NCBI RefSeq assembly: GCF_000299875.1
Contig: NZ_AMRK01000001.1
Coordinates: 372,001-436,000 of the forward strand
DNA: 64,000 bases
Origin: Celeribacter baekdonensis B30
Lineage (GTDB): Bacteria; Pseudomonadota; Alphaproteobacteria; Rhodobacterales; Rhodobacteraceae
Direction: 5' to 3'
Shown: positions 9,903-18,592 of the stretch, piece after piece
How positions within the stretch are numbered: the stretch's first letter is position 1
Layout of the letters: every line of letters starts with the position of its first letter
Notes under the pieces: model-generated
Seen by the model: only the letters and a program-made list of their open reading frames with translations
Databases searched by the model: none
Told to the model about the DNA's origin: nothing
Program-made: the position numbers and the translations under genes

Positions 9903-10454
9903 GTTAGTACTTGAAGCATGGGCCTAAATGCTATCGGCAAAGGCGTGGCGCTCATTGACGGCGCGCAATTCGCTCGCCTTGTGCCTAACACCGCCATGAC
10001 GCGGCCAAAGAAATCTGACGTCATTGACATCTGTCGATGACGCGGTTTGGACTGTGTTCAGAATGACACGGATAGTGAGTGCAGACGTTGCTGTCGTGTT
10101 TTGCCCGAATGCATTGTCGAGTCAGATTATTTCAGTGGCGCTCAGATACTCGGTGTGCGTCTTGGAGCGCGGTTCGTGAACGCTGGAGCGGCCGTAAGAG
10201 GTATCCGATCTGGCAAAATGTCGGCCATTGACCGCCATCATCGACAGTACGATTTCGCGGCACCAGATTGGCCCGAGGGTCGCCGCACCGTCATGGCCGA
10301 ACGCACGAGGTCGCTGGCCGGGCTGCGTGTCGTCCGTGGTGGTGAGGACGAATGCAGACGGCACTACGCGACGTCCCCGACCGGCGGCGATGCTGCTGTA
10401 AAGAACACGCCACCCCTTGAAACGGGGTAACGTTTTCAGCGGGCAGGGTTCTGT
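9903..10454. other. Intergenic stretch without a supportable gene
   Basis: About 550 bases between the usp gene and the end of the methyltransferase/esterase fusion. Open frames exist on both strands (up to about 127 codons on plus at 10047-10430), but their translations are rich in Arg, His and Cys, match no family I recognise and lack a good ribosome binding site. The promoter of the usp-ndvB pair must lie in its left part. No clear hairpin terminator was seen. Confidence 0.5.
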
Positions 10455-12458
10455 TCATGTCCCAAAGGGATAGGTATCGGGCAGGCCCCGAATCTGTCCC
10501 GTCGTCAGCGGCATCACCGCGCTGGTTTTGTCGACCCAGATATATTCGTCGAACTGGCGGGGAAGCTCGGCTTCGAAATAGTGGCTGGCAAGCTCGGTCT
10601 CGGGGCGATAGATTACCCCGATCGCCCGCTCCAACCTCGGCTTCGACAATTCCGTCGCGACGTCCAGTTCGTGTCCCGCCCGCAGCGGCAGGATAAGTCC
10701 CGGCAGGCCGGAAAGGTGGAATTGCCGCTCATAGCTTTGCAGGTGGGATGGCCTGACCTGCTTGACCTCCATGGGACCGTTCCAGTCGCTGGCCGCGGCG
10801 ACCGTACCACGATCTGTACCCATCCCGATCCGGTAGCTTTCGTTGCCGAACCCGCGCGCACAAAGCTCGCCCAGGTTGCGCTCCCCCCGACGTGACATTT
10901 CGGTCGCCCGGGCATCGCCGATATGGGAATTATGTGCCCAGACCACCGCGCGTGAACCTTCTCCGTGGAATTTCATGACGTTCAGAAGGGTTTCGAACAT
11001 GTGATCGTCGCGCAGGTTCCAAGAAGCGCGCGAGCCGTAATACATGATCCGGTAATATTTCTCGGCATTGGCCACCAGTGCCGCGTTTTGCGCCGCGTCC
11101 AGAAATCTCTCGCCATCGCTCAGCGCATATTCCTGACGTTTTCGCATCAGATCAATGAGCATCGCGGTCACATCGTCCTCGCAGTTGCGATAAGCCCCTG
11201 TGAGGGCCGCGTGACCGTAAGCCGCCGGATCGGCCTCCCACGGGCTGAGGCATCCATAACGGTGGCGGGCGATCCGGGCGAGATCGGGGTCAACATCTTC
11301 CAGATAGTCGATGATCGCCAGCGTTGAGTTGAACAGGCTGTAGAGGTCCAGACCGTAGAAGCCGACGCGGGTCAGCGGAGCACGCGGCGCATTCCAATCG
11401 TGCAGCCAATCGGTAAAGGCACGGACCTCCTCATTGCGCCACATCCATGTGGGGAAACGGGCGAATGCTTGCCACTCCGACGGCGGCATCTCGCGGTGGC
11501 GCACATAGTGATCGATGCGGGCGGCGTCGGGCCAGTCGGCCTCGGCGGCAACAATGGTGAAGCCCTTTTCCTCGATCAGTCTTTTCGTGATGAGCGCGCG
11601 CATGCGGTAGAACTCGGACGTGCCGTGGCTTGCCTCGCCAATCAGAACGACGCGGGCATCGCCGATGCGATCCATCATCATGTCGAGCGGTGCATTCTCC
11701 ACATCCTCGAATGGCTCGGCGAAGGTGCGAATGAGCCTCGGCAATGCCTCGGACTGGCGTGGACGGTGCTGGATCAGGCGCGGAGGTGCTGTTTGCGTGT
11801 CCTCCGGCTCGCCTTCCCAGCCCTGTTCGCCGATCAGGGGCACGAAGCGCACATCGGCCAGATCCTCGCGGTCGAACTGCCCCTTGTCGTGCCGCGTGAC
11901 GCGGACCAATTCCTGGGCACGCGGGTCGCTGCCCACGGGCACCACCATCCGCCCGCCTCTGGCCAATTGGGACTTGAGCGTTTCGGGCACGAAGGGTGCT
12001 CCGGCCGATACAAGGATAGCATCGAACGGCGCCTCGTCTTCCCAGCCCCTGGTGCCGTCACCATGAAAGACGTGAACATTTGTATAACCAGCGTCCTGCA
12101 GCGCCGTCGACGCCTTCGCGGCCAGCGTTCCATGGCGTTCGATGGTATATACCTCGCTCGCAATTTCGGCCAGAACAGCGGCGGCATAGCCCGAACCCGC
12201 GCCGATCTCGAGCACCTTTTCGCCCCCCTTGAGTGCCAGGGCCTCGATCATGTAGGCCACGATATAGGGTTGCGAAATGGTCTGACCGGCGTCGATGGGC
12301 AGGGGACGGTCCCAATAAGCCTGACCTTTCAGGCGGTCCGGCACGAAACGTTCGCGCGGCACTCGCGCCATCGCATCCAGAACCAGCGGATCGCGCACCC
12401 CGCGCGCCTTGATCTGACGTTCGACCATTTCCTTGCGAAGATCATTATAGCCAGACAT
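10455..12458 (-). CDS. Fusion: protein-L-isoaspartate O-methyltransferase + erythromycin-esterase-like domain
   Basis: 667 residues with two modules. Residues 1 to about 210 are a PCMT-type SAM methyltransferase that would repair isoaspartyl residues: motif I VLEIGAGSGY at about 82-91, with TISQPYIVAYM before it. Residues about 235 to the end match the erythromycin esterase family (EreA/EreB-like): LIGEASHGTSEF at about 272-283, EADWPDAARIDHYVR from 306 and VVWAHNSHIGDA later, supplying the His and Glu residues typical of that fold. The start ATG at 12458 has AGGAG about 8 bases upstream; an earlier in-frame start (12515) lacks this. Members of the esterase-like family outside resistance plasmids have unclear substrates, so macrolide resistance should not be assumed. 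The gene sits in a stress-gene cluster, which suits a repair or detoxification role. Confidence 0.88.
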   Translation of the reverse strand: MSGYNDLRKEMVERQIKARGVRDPLVLDAMARVPRERFVPDRLKGQAYWDRPLPIDAGQTISQPYIVAYMIEALALKGGEKVLEIGAGSGYAAAVLAEIASEVYTIERHGTLAAKASTALQDAGYTNVHVFHGDGTRGWEDEAPFDAILVSAGAPFVPETLKSQLARGGRMVVPVGSDPRAQELVRVTRHDKGQFDREDLADVRFVPLIGEQGWEGEPEDTQTAPPRLIQHRPRQSEALPRLIRTFAEPFEDVENAPLDMMMDRIGDARVVLIGEASHGTSEFYRMRALITKRLIEEKGFTIVAAEADWPDAARIDHYVRHREMPPSEWQAFARFPTWMWRNEEVRAFTDWLHDWNAPRAPLTRVGFYGLDLYSLFNSTLAIIDYLEDVDPDLARIARHRYGCLSPWEADPAAYGHAALTGAYRNCEDDVTAMLIDLMRKRQEYALSDGERFLDAAQNAALVANAEKYYRIMYYGSRASWNLRDDHMFETLLNVMKFHGEGSRAVVWAHNSHIGDARATEMSRRGERNLGELCARGFGNESYRIGMGTDRGTVAAASDWNGPMEVKQVRPSHLQSYERQFHLSGLPGLILPLRAGHELDVATELSKPRLERAIGVIYRPETELASHYFEAELPRQFDEYIWVDKTSAVMPLTTGQIRGLPDTYPFGT

Positions 12459-12501
12459 GTCAGGTCTCCTCTCAGGCCCTCCTGTGACTGGAGAATTTCC
12501 G

Positions 12502-12732
12502 CTATACCGGTCCAAGCGTATCCTTGATCACTCCACCGCAGCTTCCGGGCAGAGCCTCAGGTGGCGGTGCAGGTGGCAATTCGCTGGGCGGTTCGGGATA
12601 CTCCTTCGGTGAAGGTTCTGGCATCTCCTTTGGCGGTGTCACCGGTTCTTCTGATGGCACCGGTTCAGAAGGTTCACCACCTACCACGAGCGTTGCGTCC
12701 TTTTGTTCAGCGCTTTCCAGTTGTATCACCAC
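12502..12732 (-). CDS. Small proline/glutamate-rich protein
   Basis: 76 codons beginning with GTG. The middle is a low-complexity Pro-Glu-Ser-Lys stretch (PEPSPKEYPEPPSELPPAPP) with no membrane segment and one Cys near the end. The composition resembles short Pro-rich proteins often found near stress genes in alphaproteobacteria, whose function is unknown. It ends 43 bases upstream of the methyltransferase/esterase start on the same strand, so co-transcription is possible. There is no ATG and only a weak ribosome binding site, so the gene call is tentative; the opposite strand also has a Gly/Ser-rich open frame here, which I consider the shadow. Confidence 0.4.
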   Translation of the reverse strand: MVIQLESAEQKDATLVVGGEPSEPVPSEEPVTPPKEMPEPSPKEYPEPPSELPPAPPPEALPGSCGGVIKDTLGPV

Positions 12733-12995
12733 GACGGATATTTCTCTTTGTCACTTTCATTACATACCTGCATCACGTGCGCACCCTCACCATCTACGGC
12801 AATCAACGGATCCACCCTGCTCTCCTTACGAGCGGCTCTCCAACCAAGCACATATCGAAACAGGCGTCCCCCGCCCAATCCTCGTACATCGGTTGAACGC
12901 ATGAACTGGACCCAAGACCTGAGTGGGGGGTGAACTGATTGCAAGGTCTGGACGGTCCGTCGCCTCGCCGCGCCGTCCGGTTTGAAATCTGGCGG

Positions 12996-13643
12996 TCACA
13001 TCACCGCCAGATGATCAATGACGTTCGTCACCCCGGGAGCCGCCCACGCCGCGCGCTCCGCACTCCTGCGTTCGCCCAGATAACGGACTTTCCCCTCAAG
13101 CGTCACGGTCCCATCATGAACCGCCACGCGGATTCCTGTGGCATCGAGTTCCGCATCGCGCACGAGGGTCTTCTTGATCCGCTCCGATACGTCCGAAGCC
13201 TTTACCGCAGGTCGAACCTTGAGATGGTTATTGATGCCGATGACGCCCGTCAACCGACCGATAGCCCGTACCGCAGCATCAGCCTGATATCGCCATTCCA
13301 CATCGCCCTCCAAGGTGACCCGGCCCTTGGCGACGGTGGCATGAATTTTGTCTTCCGGCACCGATATGTTCCAATTCAGCAAATTGGCGACGCGTTTCGC
13401 GATCTCATCGTCGGCTGTGATATGGGCACCAATTGGTCGAACCTCAAGTTCGTCGGCGATCGCACGGACACCCACGACGTTTTCAACGATGTCCAGCGTT
13501 GTGAGCTTGTCGCTGTAGCTGCAGACATGCCCTGTCAGCGTCACGACGCCCTGATCGACTGCCACGCCAATGTCGGCAGCATCAATGCTTGGCTCGAAAT
13601 CAAGCTCGTCGATGATATCCTGTCGTAGTTGCTTGTCAGTCAT
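12996..13643 (-). CDS. Three-BON-domain protein
   Basis: 215 residues. Three BON domains follow one another, recognisable by the repeated pattern VxVxxGxVTLxGxV: GVAVDQGVVTLTGHV, ATVAKGRVTLEGDV and VAVHDGTVTLEGKV, at roughly residues 5-65, 75-140 and 145-213. BON domains bind phospholipid or ligands and occur in osmotic-stress proteins such as OsmY. No signal peptide is visible, unlike OsmY, so the protein is probably cytoplasmic. The start ATG at 13643 is preceded by GTGGAGGAAGAA. It is on the same strand as the downstream Pro-rich and methyltransferase genes, consistent with a stress-response cluster. Confidence 0.85.
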   Translation of the reverse strand: MTDKQLRQDIIDELDFEPSIDAADIGVAVDQGVVTLTGHVCSYSDKLTTLDIVENVVGVRAIADELEVRPIGAHITADDEIAKRVANLLNWNISVPEDKIHATVAKGRVTLEGDVEWRYQADAAVRAIGRLTGVIGINNHLKVRPAVKASDVSERIKKTLVRDAELDATGIRVAVHDGTVTLEGKVRYLGERRSAERAAWAAPGVTNVIDHLAVM

Positions 13644-13843
13644 TTCTTCCTCCACTTTGCAAACCACATTGGGGATGATATCTACGCGTATCCCTATTGG
13701 CATTGACGGCTCGCAACGACCGTTCCGAAAGGCGCTGGACGAGGGCCCGACTTCTCCGGGCCAGCGTGTTCTCGAGGCCAGAACACGCGCCGATTATCCT
13801 GCGTAGCAGCTCATTCCATCTTAGGCATGGATTTCTCCCGAAA

Positions 13844-14026
13844 TCAGGAACTCGCCCATTTTCTTTGATCGGACGATGTTGTTGTACGCCACATCCGATA
13901 CCGCCGCTGCCCGGTCACCTCGTGGATCAGACCCCGCGTTTCCATCCACGCAAGGTTGCGCTGGATGGCGGAAACGAGTGGCCAATCGTTCAGCACCGCG
14001 CACAAGCGTCGGTTCCAACACCTCAA
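13844..14026 (-). pseudogene. Possible C-terminal winged-helix fragment (Fic-like?), degenerate
   Basis: In one minus frame the stretch AIQRNLAWMETRGLIHEVTG and the following RRYRMWR looks like the C-terminal helix-turn-helix found in some Fic-family and related proteins. The upstream part continues only in another frame (14057 leftwards), so the gene is broken by a frameshift and lacks most of its length. It lies downstream of, and on the same strand as, the hsdR-like fragment; Fic genes are often inside type I restriction loci, which is the only contextual support. Assignment is weak. Confidence 0.3.
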
Positions 14027-14126
14027 CCTTGGTCAGGTCGATGAGGTAAACGGCCATGAATCCGTTCTTGCAGGGGCACGCACCTGTCTCAATCAGGATG
14101 CCTTCCTTAAGGAACTCGCGGACGAT

Positions 14127-14390
14127 TCACTTGACTGTGGTCTCGCCCAACTCAGTGTGTCGCTGTATCGTGCCCTTATCCATGATCCGCAGCTCGATGT
14201 CATCGAGAAGGTCGAGGGGAGTGTCGATGCCCTTCTCATCGCGCATGACATCGAAGGAATAATCGTCGATGGCGTTGCGCATGTTGTTCTGCGCCATCTC
14301 GTTTTGCCAGATATCGACGATGTGGTGATCCTTGACGATCCCGATGATCGACTGCGCGACATCAGCTGTCACCGTATTCGACCACAGCAT
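14127..14390 (-). pseudogene. C-terminal fragment of type I restriction subunit HsdR
   Basis: The translated stretch SIIGIVKDHHIVDIWQNEMA, then NNMRNAIDDYSFDVMRDEKG, has the form of the C-terminal end of HsdR, the ATP-dependent motor/nuclease subunit of type I restriction systems (which is about 1,000 residues). Only about 80 residues remain; no motor or nuclease motifs are present, and similarity stops abruptly near 14370 where a kinase fragment begins on the other strand. The protein is certainly non-functional as HsdR. Confidence 0.6.
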
Positions 14391-14577
14391 TTATCTTGAG
14401 ACACCTTTGGAGGTTCTTGAAGAGCGTCTTGTTCAAAGATGGCTGGACAATGACCACACGCCCGAAGACGCCCATGCGCGGGCACTCTCGAACGACATTC
14501 CCAATGCCAAACGCGTTACGAAAAACACGGACGGCGCCGACCAAATAATCAGGCAAGAGAAACCGAAACTGACATGA
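14374..14577 (+). pseudogene. C-terminal fragment of fructose-type/uridine-like kinase (FrcK-like)
   Basis: The stretch FDHSIYLETPLEVLEERLVQ, then RWLDNDHTPEDAHARALSND and IPNAKRV, matches the last third of P-loop kinases encoded next to fructose ABC transporters (FrcK type). The P-loop half is absent. The upstream boundary abuts the hsdR fragment on the opposite strand, so this is a recombination junction rather than an intact gene. Confidence 0.55.
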
Positions 14578-14596
14578 CCAGTCCAACAATCAAGGA

Positions 14597-14998
14597 ATGA
14601 GCGAACGTTACGTCGTCCACGAATCTGACGGTTCACGGGACATCACGTTTGTCGCCACGGGCCCCGAGGTCGCTCTCGCAATTGAGGCTGCGAAATTGCT
14701 GCAGGATCGGAATATTAACGTGACCGTTGTCTCAATGTCGTGCTGGAACCTGTTTGACCAGCAGCCCTACAACCACCGCGCCGAGACACTTGGCAAGGGC
14801 CCGCAAATTGCCATCGAAGCCGCCGGCCCCTTCGACTAGGAGCGATATGTTGGTGCAAGTGAGAATGCTGTTGGGGTCAACAATCTTGGCGCATCAGCGA
14901 GCTCCGAAGAACTTTATGAGCAATTCGGGCTTACTCCAGAGAAAATAGTAGAGCGGGTCAGGATTAAATTGAACCTTCCCACAGTCGCAACACTTTAA
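14597..14998 (+). pseudogene. C-terminal fragment of transketolase with an internal stop
   Basis: The frame 14597-14998 reads RDITFVATGPEVALAIEAAK, VVSMSCWNLFDQQP and, after a TAG at 14837-14839, ERYVGASENAVGVNNLGASA and SSEELYEQFGLTPEKIVER. This is the C-terminal domain of transketolase (pentose phosphate pathway; full length about 660 residues). The TAG falls where transketolases carry a conserved Trp (compare ADYWYKYVG in Escherichia coli TktA), so a single TGG to TAG change explains it. The N-terminal and thiamine-binding parts are absent. Confidence 0.7.
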
Positions 14999-15023
14999 TC
15001 TTTTTTGAAGGATGGAGTGTTGA

Positions 15024-15824
15024 TCATGAGGGAAGCGGAATACGAAATACGGCTCTCTCGCCCCACGTTGCTGTCAGCAGAGCGCTCTGATCCGGCGTGA
15101 TGACAAGGCCGACAGGACTTGAAAATCCATCCGCAACAGCCCTTGAACCACCATCCATCAGGATTTCACGCACAGTCGTTCCGCCATAGTCGACAACAAA
15201 AACGCGACCGGTCTGTGTTATTGTGATCCCCGGTCCCGGAGTATTGAACTCCCCACCTGCTTCGACCCTGGTTCCATCCGGACGCAGGATCGTGACACCG
15301 CCACCGATATTTGAAACGACAAAGCCACCATCAGGGGTTTGAACAGCACCTACGGGCGTGTTCAGGCCCTTGATGACAGAAGTAAGCGCGCCGTTTTCGA
15401 CCGTCAGAATCTCATTGCTTCGTCGGTTCGCAACCATGAGCCGCCCCGCGCGGTCAAAACTCAGACCAGCAGGCGTTGCCAGCCCGGTCACATAGGTACT
15501 GCGCTCACCTTCGGGCGTGAATCGCCAAATCAGATCGCTCGAATAGGAGGCGACAAAGATCGCCCCGTCTGGCGCGATGGCAAGGCCGGACGGGCCGGAA
15601 AGCCCCTCTGCAAAAGTTGTGCGCGCGCCATCTGGTGCGAAACGACTGATGCGCCCTGCGCCCCACTCGGCCACGAACAGGTTGCCTCGCGCGTCGAAGT
15701 CCATGCCGACGGCGGAGTTCACCTTGTCAAACAGAGGTTGTGGGGTGGCGGCGCTCGCCCTGCCAGAAAAGGCGAAGGACAGCGCTATCGCTTGGGCAAG
15801 AACGGTGCGGCGGTTCGGTTTCAT
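15024..15824 (-). CDS. Exported beta-propeller protein (SMP-30/NHL/Vgb-like)
   Basis: 266 residues. The N-terminus MKPNRRTVLAQAIALSFAFS followed by GRASA is a signal peptide with an Arg-Arg pair, possibly Tat type, giving a periplasmic protein. The body repeats a blade pattern of about 40 residues (GMDFDARGNLFVAEWGAGRI, GLAIAPDGAIFVASYSSDLI, GLSFDRAGRLMVANRRSNEI, GLVITPDQSALLTATWGERA), typical of six-bladed NHL or SMP-30/gluconolactonase-like propellers. The substrate is unknown. The ATG is overlapped by the stop of the upstream carboxymuconolactone-decarboxylase-like gene (ATGA), with GGAGG upstream, so the pair is translationally coupled. Confidence 0.8.
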   Translation of the reverse strand: MKPNRRTVLAQAIALSFAFSGRASAATPQPLFDKVNSAVGMDFDARGNLFVAEWGAGRISRFAPDGARTTFAEGLSGPSGLAIAPDGAIFVASYSSDLIWRFTPEGERSTYVTGLATPAGLSFDRAGRLMVANRRSNEILTVENGALTSVIKGLNTPVGAVQTPDGGFVVSNIGGGVTILRPDGTRVEAGGEFNTPGPGITITQTGRVFVVDYGGTTVREILMDGGSRAVADGFSSPVGLVITPDQSALLTATWGERAVFRIPLPS

Positions 15825-16237
15825 GTTCGTTCCTCCGCTTGTTCTGACGCTCGTGCGGCAAACACCTCTTTCGCCGCAAACAGCCCGTTCAGCGCGGCCG
15901 GAAAGCCAGCATAAACCGCCATCTGCATCAGGATTTCAGTGATCTCTTCTTGCGAAATCCCTACGTTCAAGCCCGCTTCGAGATGCACTTTGAGCTGTGG
16001 CTGGGCGGTTCCCATTGCGGCCAGCGCCGAGATGGTTGCAACCTCCCGGTCGCGCAGCGAAAGCCCAGGGCGGGAATAGATATCACCGAAAGGAAATTCG
16101 AACAGGTAGGTGGCGAAATCCGGTGCGATATCGGCCAACGCGTCGATCACGTTCTGTCCGGCTTGACCGTCGATGGTTTCAAGAGCGCGCTGCCCGCGCT
16201 CCAATCTGGTTTCTTCGGATTTGAGTTGAATTGTCAT
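15821..16237 (-). CDS. Carboxymuconolactone decarboxylase family protein
   Basis: 138 residues from the ATG at 16237, which has AAAGGAC upstream; an ATG at 16267 would add ten residues. The segment SLRDREVATISALAAMGTAQ PQLKVHLEAG is the family signature: an all-helical CMD/AhpD fold. Members include gamma-carboxymuconolactone decarboxylases and AhpD-like peroxidase partners. The CxxC of AhpD is absent, so a peroxidase role is unlikely; the true substrate is unknown. The gene begins inside the upstream merR gene (59-base overlap) and its stop overlaps the start of the exported propeller gene, making a compact three-gene unit. Confidence 0.82.
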   Translation of the reverse strand: MTIQLKSEETRLERGQRALETIDGQAGQNVIDALADIAPDFATYLFEFPFGDIYSRPGLSLRDREVATISALAAMGTAQPQLKVHLEAGLNVGISQEEITEILMQMAVYAGFPAALNGLFAAKEVFAARASEQAEERT

Positions 16238-16601
16238 GGTTTTGCGTCCTTTTCTCGGCTTCGACATAGGTGTCGATTTTGGTGTCGAGGACGAGAAGGG
16301 AGGCTTCCAATTCGGCTAAATGCTCACGCACCCGCTCGCGATGCAGTTCCAATAGCTTACGTCGCTGAGGTCCAGTTTGATCCCCCTGCGCGCGAAGTTC
16401 GGCATAGAGCAGCATTTCACGTATCGGCATACCGGTGGTTTTCAGGCGTTTGAGAAAACCAATCCAAACGAGGATGGCTTCGTCATAATCGCGCTGTCCG
16501 CCAGCATCACGATCAGCAAAAGGTAAAAGCCCGATCCGCTCATAATAGCGGATCGTATGAGCCGATAGCCCCGTGCGTTTTGCGAGTTCGCTGATCTTCA
16601 T
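16179..16601 (-). CDS. MerR family transcriptional regulator
   Basis: 140 residues. The N-terminus MKISELAKRTGLSAHTIRYY ERIGLLP is the winged helix-turn-helix of MerR proteins, followed by a coiled-coil dimerization helix (about residues 75-115). No Cys pair or cluster for metal or redox sensing is seen in the C-terminal part, so the ligand is probably organic. It is the first gene of the unit that includes the carboxymuconolactone-decarboxylase-like and propeller genes and most likely controls it and itself from the region just upstream of 16601. Confidence 0.88.
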   Translation of the reverse strand: MKISELAKRTGLSAHTIRYYERIGLLPFADRDAGGQRDYDEAILVWIGFLKRLKTTGMPIREMLLYAELRAQGDQTGPQRRKLLELHRERVREHLAELEASLLVLDTKIDTYVEAEKRTQNHDNSTQIRRNQIGARAARS

Positions 16602-17284
16602 GGCACTCTGATTCTCATCCAGACGCCTCCAAGGCTAGGGGTTTGAGCGCACTCTAAGTCAAGGTATTTTCTGACATCGCAATTGGTAGAATGGGCACTT
16701 TCCTGCCGTTAGATGCTCCATCTTCGAACGGCCGCTTTTGCGGAGCTCCCAATATGCACAACGAGGTTTGGTAGGCACAGGCGAGCGCAGTGGTATACCG
16801 CGATATTGACATATCCCTATCGCCCAGTCACTCAACACAGGCCCGCCGGAAACCCCACAATCACTCGATACTTGTCGTCTCACTCATGTGGATTTTCCGG
16901 CTTCCTTTGCACATCCGGCCCCGCCTGACATCGCCCCCCCAATAAGGCAGGGGAAGGCGGGGCCGGTAGCGAGCTATGACCGAAAAGCCGTCTCACGAAT
17001 TGCCGCGCTGGTGATCCGCACTTTCAGGCGCTTCTGTTTCCTCTGCCCGCGGAGCTCCCTCCGCCTCGGGCAGTTCTGCCAGCTCATCCAGAAAGCCCTG
17101 CATCTTCCATTTCGCCAAAGGCGTCCTGAATCTGGTCGATGATGCTTTTTCCGGAGTTCACGACCGTTTCCTCTCCGTTTGCTTAGAATTTGGGGCCATA
17201 GTCGGACAGGGATCGCTCCTGGGCACGGGCTTTGCGCAACCAGGCGGCACGCTCATCCTCTGAGCACCGCACCCGCAAAACCAG
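16602..17284. other. Gene-poor stretch with possible plasmid-mobilization remnants
   Basis: About 680 bases without an intact gene. On the minus strand 17183-17290 translates in part as [20 protein letters not shown] followed by QERSLSD, which resembles the ribbon-helix-helix start of MobC-like mobilization proteins. A further minus frame at 16993-17103 encodes 36 residues (MQGFLDELAELPEAEGAPRA onward), Glu/Ala-rich and possibly the tail of the same disrupted region. A second weak fragment (GKSIIDQIQDAFGEMEDAGL) lies between them. All are too short and frameshifted to be genes. Confidence 0.3.
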
Positions 17285-17609
17285 TCCGCGCACGTGCGGT
17301 CCGGATGGTGTTCGAGCATCAAGGCTCATGCGAAACGCAGGCGGGCGCGATCGCGGCCATTGCACCCAAGATTGGCTGTATCCCCAAACTCTGCGCGAAT
17401 GGGTCAAGCAGGCCGAGAAAGTCAGCGGCATGCGCGATGGCGTGACCACTGAGGAGCGGGACCGGATCAAGGCCCTGGAACGTGAGGTCCGGGAGCTGCG
17501 CCAGGCGAACGAGATACTCCGCAAGGCGTCAGCGTTGACCTTGTCACTCGGACCGGTAGCATTTCGGCGGCCAACTTTGCGCAGGCGGAACTTGATCGCC
17601 CACGGAAGC
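17285..17609 (+). pseudogene. IS3-family orfA remnant
   Basis: Two frames together give the orfA protein. [15 protein letters not shown] and [14 protein letters not shown] are in one frame. After a frameshift near 17391, [20 protein letters not shown] and [20 protein letters not shown] with EILRKAS continue in another. The expected end [12 protein letters not shown] is found at about 17575-17609, separated from EILRKAS by roughly 38 extra bases in yet another phase. The protein would be the DNA-binding partner of the transposase and is inactive. Confidence 0.7.
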
Positions 17610-17610
17610 G

Positions 17611-18592
17611 ATGATCGCCTTCATTGAAGATCAGCGCATTGTTTACGGCGTCGAGTCAATTTGCAGGGTTTTGCCGATTGCGCCGTCAACGTTTTATCAC
17701 CGCCTCACATGTCGCGCTGATCCTTCCAAAGCATCGGTGCGACAGCAGCGGGATGCGGAATTGCGGCCACGGATCAAAAGGGTTTGGGATGAAAACTATC
17801 AGGTCTATGGCGTCCGCAAGGCGTGGCACCAGATGAAGCGCGAGCGCTTTGACGTGGCCCGCTGCACGGTTGCACGCTTGATGAAGCAGATCGGCATCCG
17901 TGGAGCTGTGCGCGGCAAGGTGGTCAAAACAACGGTTCCAGACACGTCAGCGCCTTGTCCGCGTGACAAGGTGAACCGTCAGTTCCGGGTGCCTGCGCCG
18001 AACCTGCTGTGGGTCAGTGATTTTACTTACGTGTCAACCTGGCAGGGCGTCCGGCATGGTCCTCGGACCGATGGCGGCCTCATGCCGAACTCTATGTGGC
18101 CGCTCGACCATTGTTCTGGAGCCAATGGCGAACAAGGTCTCGCTCATCGACACATTCGCCGATCGCATCGTGGGATGGCGGGTCTCGCGGTCAGCCAAAA
18201 CTGACTTTGTTCTCGATGCTCTTGAGCAGACCCTGCACGATCGACGGCCCGTCCAAAAGAGCGGATTGGTCCACCACTCGGATCGCGGCGGGCAATATTT
18301 GTCCATGCGATACACCGAGCGCTTGGCCGAATCGGGCATCGAACCATCGGTCGGCAGCGTCGGTGACTCATATGACAACGCACTCGCGGAAACTATAAAC
18401 GGCCTCTACAAAACCGAGCTGGTTCACCGCCAGGGCCCGTGGCGCAACATGCCGGATCTGGAAATGGCAACCCTCGGCAGGGTCGACTGGTTCAACAACC
18501 GGCGCCTGCTTGGACCCATCGGAAACATCCCGCCGGCAGAGTCAGAAGAGAACTTCTATGCACAGCGCGACGTGCTCGATATGGTCGCGTGA
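17611..18592 (+). pseudogene. IS3-family orfB transposase remnant (DDE integrase)
   Basis: The first part (from the ATG at 17611) reads [20 protein letters not shown] and continues to LLWVSDFTYVSTWQG, which supplies the first catalytic Asp. About 80 bases of unrelated sequence follow, and the second part resumes in another frame with SLIDTFADRIVGWRVSRSAK, HHSDRGGQYLS (second Asp) and SYDNALAETINGLYKTELVH (Glu) to the stop at 18592. The DDE triad is therefore encoded, but across an insertion and frameshift. Confidence 0.75.

Noticed and set aside
8526-9914. Plus-strand open frame of 462 codons
   Set aside because: Shadow of the usp and ndvB genes; Arg/Pro-rich with no family match.
10047-10430. 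127-codon plus-strand frame
   Set aside because: No RBS, no family match, odd composition, and overlapped by an equal-quality frame on the other strand.
11100-11800. Macrolide-resistance gene
   Set aside because: Only family-level similarity to erythromycin esterase in a fused stress protein; there is no reason to predict resistance.
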